Shown here: one piece after another, positions 60,931-64,000 of the stretch
Numbering within the stretch: the stretch's first letter is position 1
How the letters are laid out: each line of letters starts with the position of its first letter
DNA from: Anaerolentibacter hominis
GTDB taxonomy: Bacteria; Bacillota; Clostridia; Lachnospirales; Lachnospiraceae
Assembly: GCF_032380675.1 (NCBI RefSeq)
Contig: NZ_JAWDIX010000002.1
Location: forward strand, 423,901 to 487,900
Length of the DNA: 64,000 nt
Direction of reading: 5' to 3'
Notes under the pieces: generated by a model
Database searches by the model: none
Told to the model about the DNA's origin: nothing
Seen by the model: only the letters and a program-made list of their open reading frames with translations
Made by a program: the position numbers and the translations under genes

Positions 60931-61605
60931 ATGGACAAGTTGAAAATACTGGTTGTTGACGATGAAAGCAGGATGCGCAAGCTGGTGAAAGACTTTCTGG
61001 TGAAGCAGAATTACGAGGTATTGGAGGCGGAAAATGGTGCGGATGCCTTGGATCTGTTTTTTGATACCAAGGATATTGCTCTTATTATTCTGGACGTCAT
61101 GATGCCGAAGATGGACGGCTGGCAGGTATGCCGGGAGATACGCCAATATTCCAAGGTGCCGATTATCATGCTTACGGCAAAGAGTACGGAAAAGGATGAA
61201 CTCCAGGGCTTTGACCTGGGAGTTGATGAATATATCTCCAAACCGTTCAGTCCGCGCATCCTGGTCGCCCGGGTGGAAGCGATCCTGCGCAGAACCAATG
61301 CGGCGGAGGAAGAAGTACTTGAGGCAGGGGGAATTGTGCTGGACCGTGCGGCCCATATGGTTACAATCGACGGAAAGCCCGTGGAACTCAGCTTCAAGGA
61401 GTTCGAACTGCTGACCTATTTTGTAATGAACCAGGGCGTGGCCCTGTCCAGGGAACGGATTTTGAATAATGTCTGGAATTACGACTATTTCGGAGACGCG
61501 AGAACGATAGATACGCACGTAAAAAAGCTGCGCAGCAAGCTGGGCGATAAGGGCGATTATATAAAAACGATCTGGGGTATGGGCTACAAATTTGAGGTAG
61601 TATAG
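60931..61605 (+). CDS. OmpR-family response regulator
   Basis: 224 residues from ATG 60931 (GGAGGTG upstream). The receiver domain has VVDDE, phosphorylation site D55 (LIILDVMMPKMDGW), the Thr in MLTAK and ISKPF. The C-terminal winged-helix domain is ELSFKEFELLTYFVMNQGVALSRERILNNVWNYDYFGDARTIDTHVKKLRSKLG. It pairs with the histidine kinase 41 bases downstream. Repeat copy E forms the whole 5' leader and may affect its expression. Confidence 0.96.
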   Translation: MDKLKILVVDDESRMRKLVKDFLVKQNYEVLEAENGADALDLFFDTKDIALIILDVMMPKMDGWQVCREIRQYSKVPIIMLTAKSTEKDELQGFDLGVDEYISKPFSPRILVARVEAILRRTNAAEEEVLEAGGIVLDRAAHMVTIDGKPVELSFKEFELLTYFVMNQGVALSRERILNNVWNYDYFGDARTIDTHVKKLRSKLGDKGDYIKTIWGMGYKFEVV

Positions 61606-61646
61606 CCGCCGGCGGTTTTCGGAGAAAATTCTTGTAAAGTTGAGCG

Positions 61647-63284
61647 ATGAACATGATGAAGGAAGAACGATATGTAAAACATTCCATTCGATACAAACTT
61701 GTGCTGATACTCTGTATCGCCCTGGGCCTTATTATTTTCTGTTACTGGCTGTTTAACCTGACTTTTTTAGGAAGGTACTATCAGGCATCCAAGGTCAATG
61801 CTATCGGCAGAATGTATAATCAGGCGGCAGCGGCTTATGATAAGATCGATTCGGAAGAATTCGGGGAAGAGGGCTATTCAGAAGATGCTGTGTATCTGGA
61901 GATGGAGCGGCTGGGAGCCGCACAGGACATGAGCCTGTATATTTTCGACATCTACAATAATAACAATGTGTTTTATCTGGTAAGTGAGTACCCGAAGAAT
62001 CTGAATAAGCTTCAACTTCAGCTTCTGACGAACCAGGTGACCTACTATCTGCTGGATCATTATAACGTGCAGGCTGACCAGGTAGAGACCCAGGGAGAAG
62101 GAGGCGTCTCCAACAGCCGGATTGAGGTTCCGGAGGTGTTGAAAAAGACAGAACAGTTCGGGATATATAAAGTACATGATGAACGAATGGATTCTTCCTA
62201 TATAGAATTGTTTGGCTCTCTGGGCGGCGACACCATGGTATATATCCGTAGCAACTTTGAGAGTATTCAGGAGAGTGTTGCTATTTCTAATAAGTTCCTG
62301 GGATATATGGGATGCATTACGGTGCTCCTCGGAACCATTGCCATGTTTCTTTTAAGCAGACGCTTTACTGACCCGATTGTAGAATTGGCCCGAATCGCGG
62401 AAGAAATGTCGGATTTGAATTTCGATGTAAAATATGAAACGAATTCGGAGGATGAGATCGGTATTCTGGGAAACAGCATTAATCAGCTCTCAGAGAAGCT
62501 GGAGGATACAATCTCTGAATTAAAATCCGCAAACAATGAGCTTCTGCAGGACATTGCGCAGAAAACCGAAGTGGACGAGATGAGAAAAGAGTTTTTGTCC
62601 AATGTCTCTCATGAATTGAAGACCCCGATTGCGTTGATCCGCGGATATGCGGAGGGCCTGAAAGACAATATCAACGATGATGAGGAGAGCAGGGATTTTT
62701 ACTGTGATGTTATTGTAGATGAAGCGGTGAAGATGAATGAGATGGTAAAGAAGCTGCTCACACTGAATCAGATGGAATTTGGAAATGACCAGGTACAGTT
62801 TGAGCGTTTTGATTTGACGGCATTGATCCGCACGATTCTATCTTCCGCAGAGATACTGTTTCAGCAGAAAGAAGCAACCGTGGTTTTTGAACATACAGAA
62901 CCGGTTCATGTGTGGGCGGATGAATTTATGGCGGAGGAAGTGCTGACGAATTATATCAGTAATGCCATTAATCATTTATCCGGGGAGAAAAAAATCGAAG
63001 TCTCTCTGGAGCTGCGGCCTAATACGGTCCGCATATCTGTCTTTAACAGCGGCGACCCCATCCCGGAAGAAGATCTGGAAAATGTATGGGTTAAATTTTA
63101 TAAAGTAGATAAGGCCAGAACCAGGGAATATGGCGGCAGCGGAATCGGACTGTCCATTGTAAAGGCTATTATGAATTCACTTCACCAGGAATGCGGCGTT
63201 TATAACCGGGAAGACGGGGTGGTCTTCTGGTTCGAGCTGGATCACAGCAACGGCGAGAAAAAGGTGAGCCGGGTGGAGGAATAA
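61647..63284 (+). CDS. Membrane sensor histidine kinase
   Basis: 545 residues from ATG 61647; ATGs at 61653 and 61656 are alternatives. First membrane helix about 15-38, an extracellular sensor region of about 160 residues, second helix about 210-232, then HAMP (SRRFTDPIVELARIAEEMSDL). HisKA phospho-acceptor H322 is in FLSNVSHELKTPIALIRGY; the ATPase has the N box NYISNAINHL and G box REYGGSGIGLSIV. The signal is unknown. Partner of the upstream OmpR-type regulator. Confidence 0.96.
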   Translation: MNMMKEERYVKHSIRYKLVLILCIALGLIIFCYWLFNLTFLGRYYQASKVNAIGRMYNQAAAAYDKIDSEEFGEEGYSEDAVYLEMERLGAAQDMSLYIFDIYNNNNVFYLVSEYPKNLNKLQLQLLTNQVTYYLLDHYNVQADQVETQGEGGVSNSRIEVPEVLKKTEQFGIYKVHDERMDSSYIELFGSLGGDTMVYIRSNFESIQESVAISNKFLGYMGCITVLLGTIAMFLLSRRFTDPIVELARIAEEMSDLNFDVKYETNSEDEIGILGNSINQLSEKLEDTISELKSANNELLQDIAQKTEVDEMRKEFLSNVSHELKTPIALIRGYAEGLKDNINDDEESRDFYCDVIVDEAVKMNEMVKKLLTLNQMEFGNDQVQFERFDLTALIRTILSSAEILFQQKEATVVFEHTEPVHVWADEFMAEEVLTNYISNAINHLSGEKKIEVSLELRPNTVRISVFNSGDPIPEEDLENVWVKFYKVDKARTREYGGSGIGLSIVKAIMNSLHQECGVYNREDGVVFWFELDHSNGEKKVSRVEE

Positions 63285-63384
63285 CAAACATCAGTGAGGC
63301 GGGGTATATTTGGGCTGTAAAACGCACATAATAGGAGGTTTGAGATTATTAAAAAGAAAATGTGAAAAAAATGTAAAATTATGC

Positions 63385-63413
63385 TTGACAATGTTTTCTT
63401 AGCATGATATTCT
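63385..63413 (+). promoter_or_regulatory. rRNA operon promoter
   Basis: TTGACA (63385-63390), 17-base spacer, TATTCT (63408-63413), about 190 bases before the 16S. The leader between holds CCTTGATAACAGAACAG, a common clostridial pre-16S sequence. 63285-63384 is AT-rich with no other feature. Confidence 0.8.
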
Positions 63414-63599
63414 ATATGAGCTGTCGCACGAGAGCGCAGCACGAACCTTGATAACAGAACAGTAAAACAACCTTGAAAATTCCAGGAAAGAGAAGAGATT
63501 CTCGATCCAAAGATTTCAGAAAAAAGAACGCGTAACTTCGAGAGAAGATTACAACCTAGAAGCAGTAAAAGAAGCCAGATAACTGGCAAGGAAAGAACT

Positions 63600-64000
<401 letters not shown>

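Overview
The window reads as chromosome of a spore-forming Lachnospiraceae (Clostridium cluster XIVa) bacterium. Direct evidence is the 5' end of a 16S rRNA gene of that general type at the right edge, a monoderm division/cell-wall (dcw) cluster without outer-membrane genes, and sporulation genes spoIIGA, sigE and sigG. I cannot name a species. Nearly all genes lie on the + strand. Several genes use TTG or GTG starts placed by good Shine-Dalgarno (SD) sites.

Layout. 0-12 kb: dcw cluster (rsmH, ftsL, two class B penicillin-binding proteins, mraY, murD, ftsW, ftsQ/divIB, ftsZ), without murE, murF, murG, murC or ftsA. 12-24 kb: spoIIGA-sigE, then a metabolic block of about 9 kb (LysR regulator, PfkB kinase, class I aldolase, aldo/keto reductase, metNIQ methionine importer, a small coiled-coil protein, two more PfkB kinases), then sigG. 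24-28 kb: a DUF5131 protein, a MarR regulator with a TSUP permease, and tmcAL. 28-32.5 kb: pta, a nucleoside hydrolase, ackA, a DUF177 protein and rpmF. 32.5-42 kb: an RNase H-like exonuclease, ruvAB, zapA, a U32 peptidase, and a second SEDS glycosyltransferase/PBP pair. 42-51 kb: NUDIX, rpsO, MATE, pnp, M16 peptidase, OAH sulfhydrylase, DMT transporter. 51-60.5 kb: DUF5662, a decarboxylating dehydrogenase, a UPF0303 protein, a sugar-phosphate isomerase, a PHP hydrolase, a YerC-type regulator, a DUF1836 protein, pcrA, an acidic-tailed membrane protein, an oxidoreductase. 60.7-63.3 kb: a two-component system, then the rRNA promoter and 16S start.

The most notable content is intergenic. A 183-bp structured repeat occurs in five full copies (11.8, 13.0, 29.1, 33.8, 60.7 kb) and two 3'-end fragments (43.2, 52.7 kb), always in the same orientation. 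Its sequence differences leave the predicted stems intact. One copy supplies the last codons and stop of spoIIGA; a fragment supplies the C-terminus of a dehydrogenase. Other repeats are a 62-bp tandem hairpin array before pta, a pair of about 90-bp repeats flanking zapA, strings of short hairpins at 8.2 and 51.5 kb, and an AT-rich palindrome with a shared GTGCCGGAG tail at 24.2, 51.6 and 58.9 kb.

Working together: the dcw genes and the second SEDS/PBP pair build and divide the wall. SpoIIGA processes pro-SigE, and SigG follows later in the forespore. pta/ackA make acetate and ATP. The kinase/aldolase/reductase block probably degrades a sugar or sugar acid that the sequence alone does not identify.
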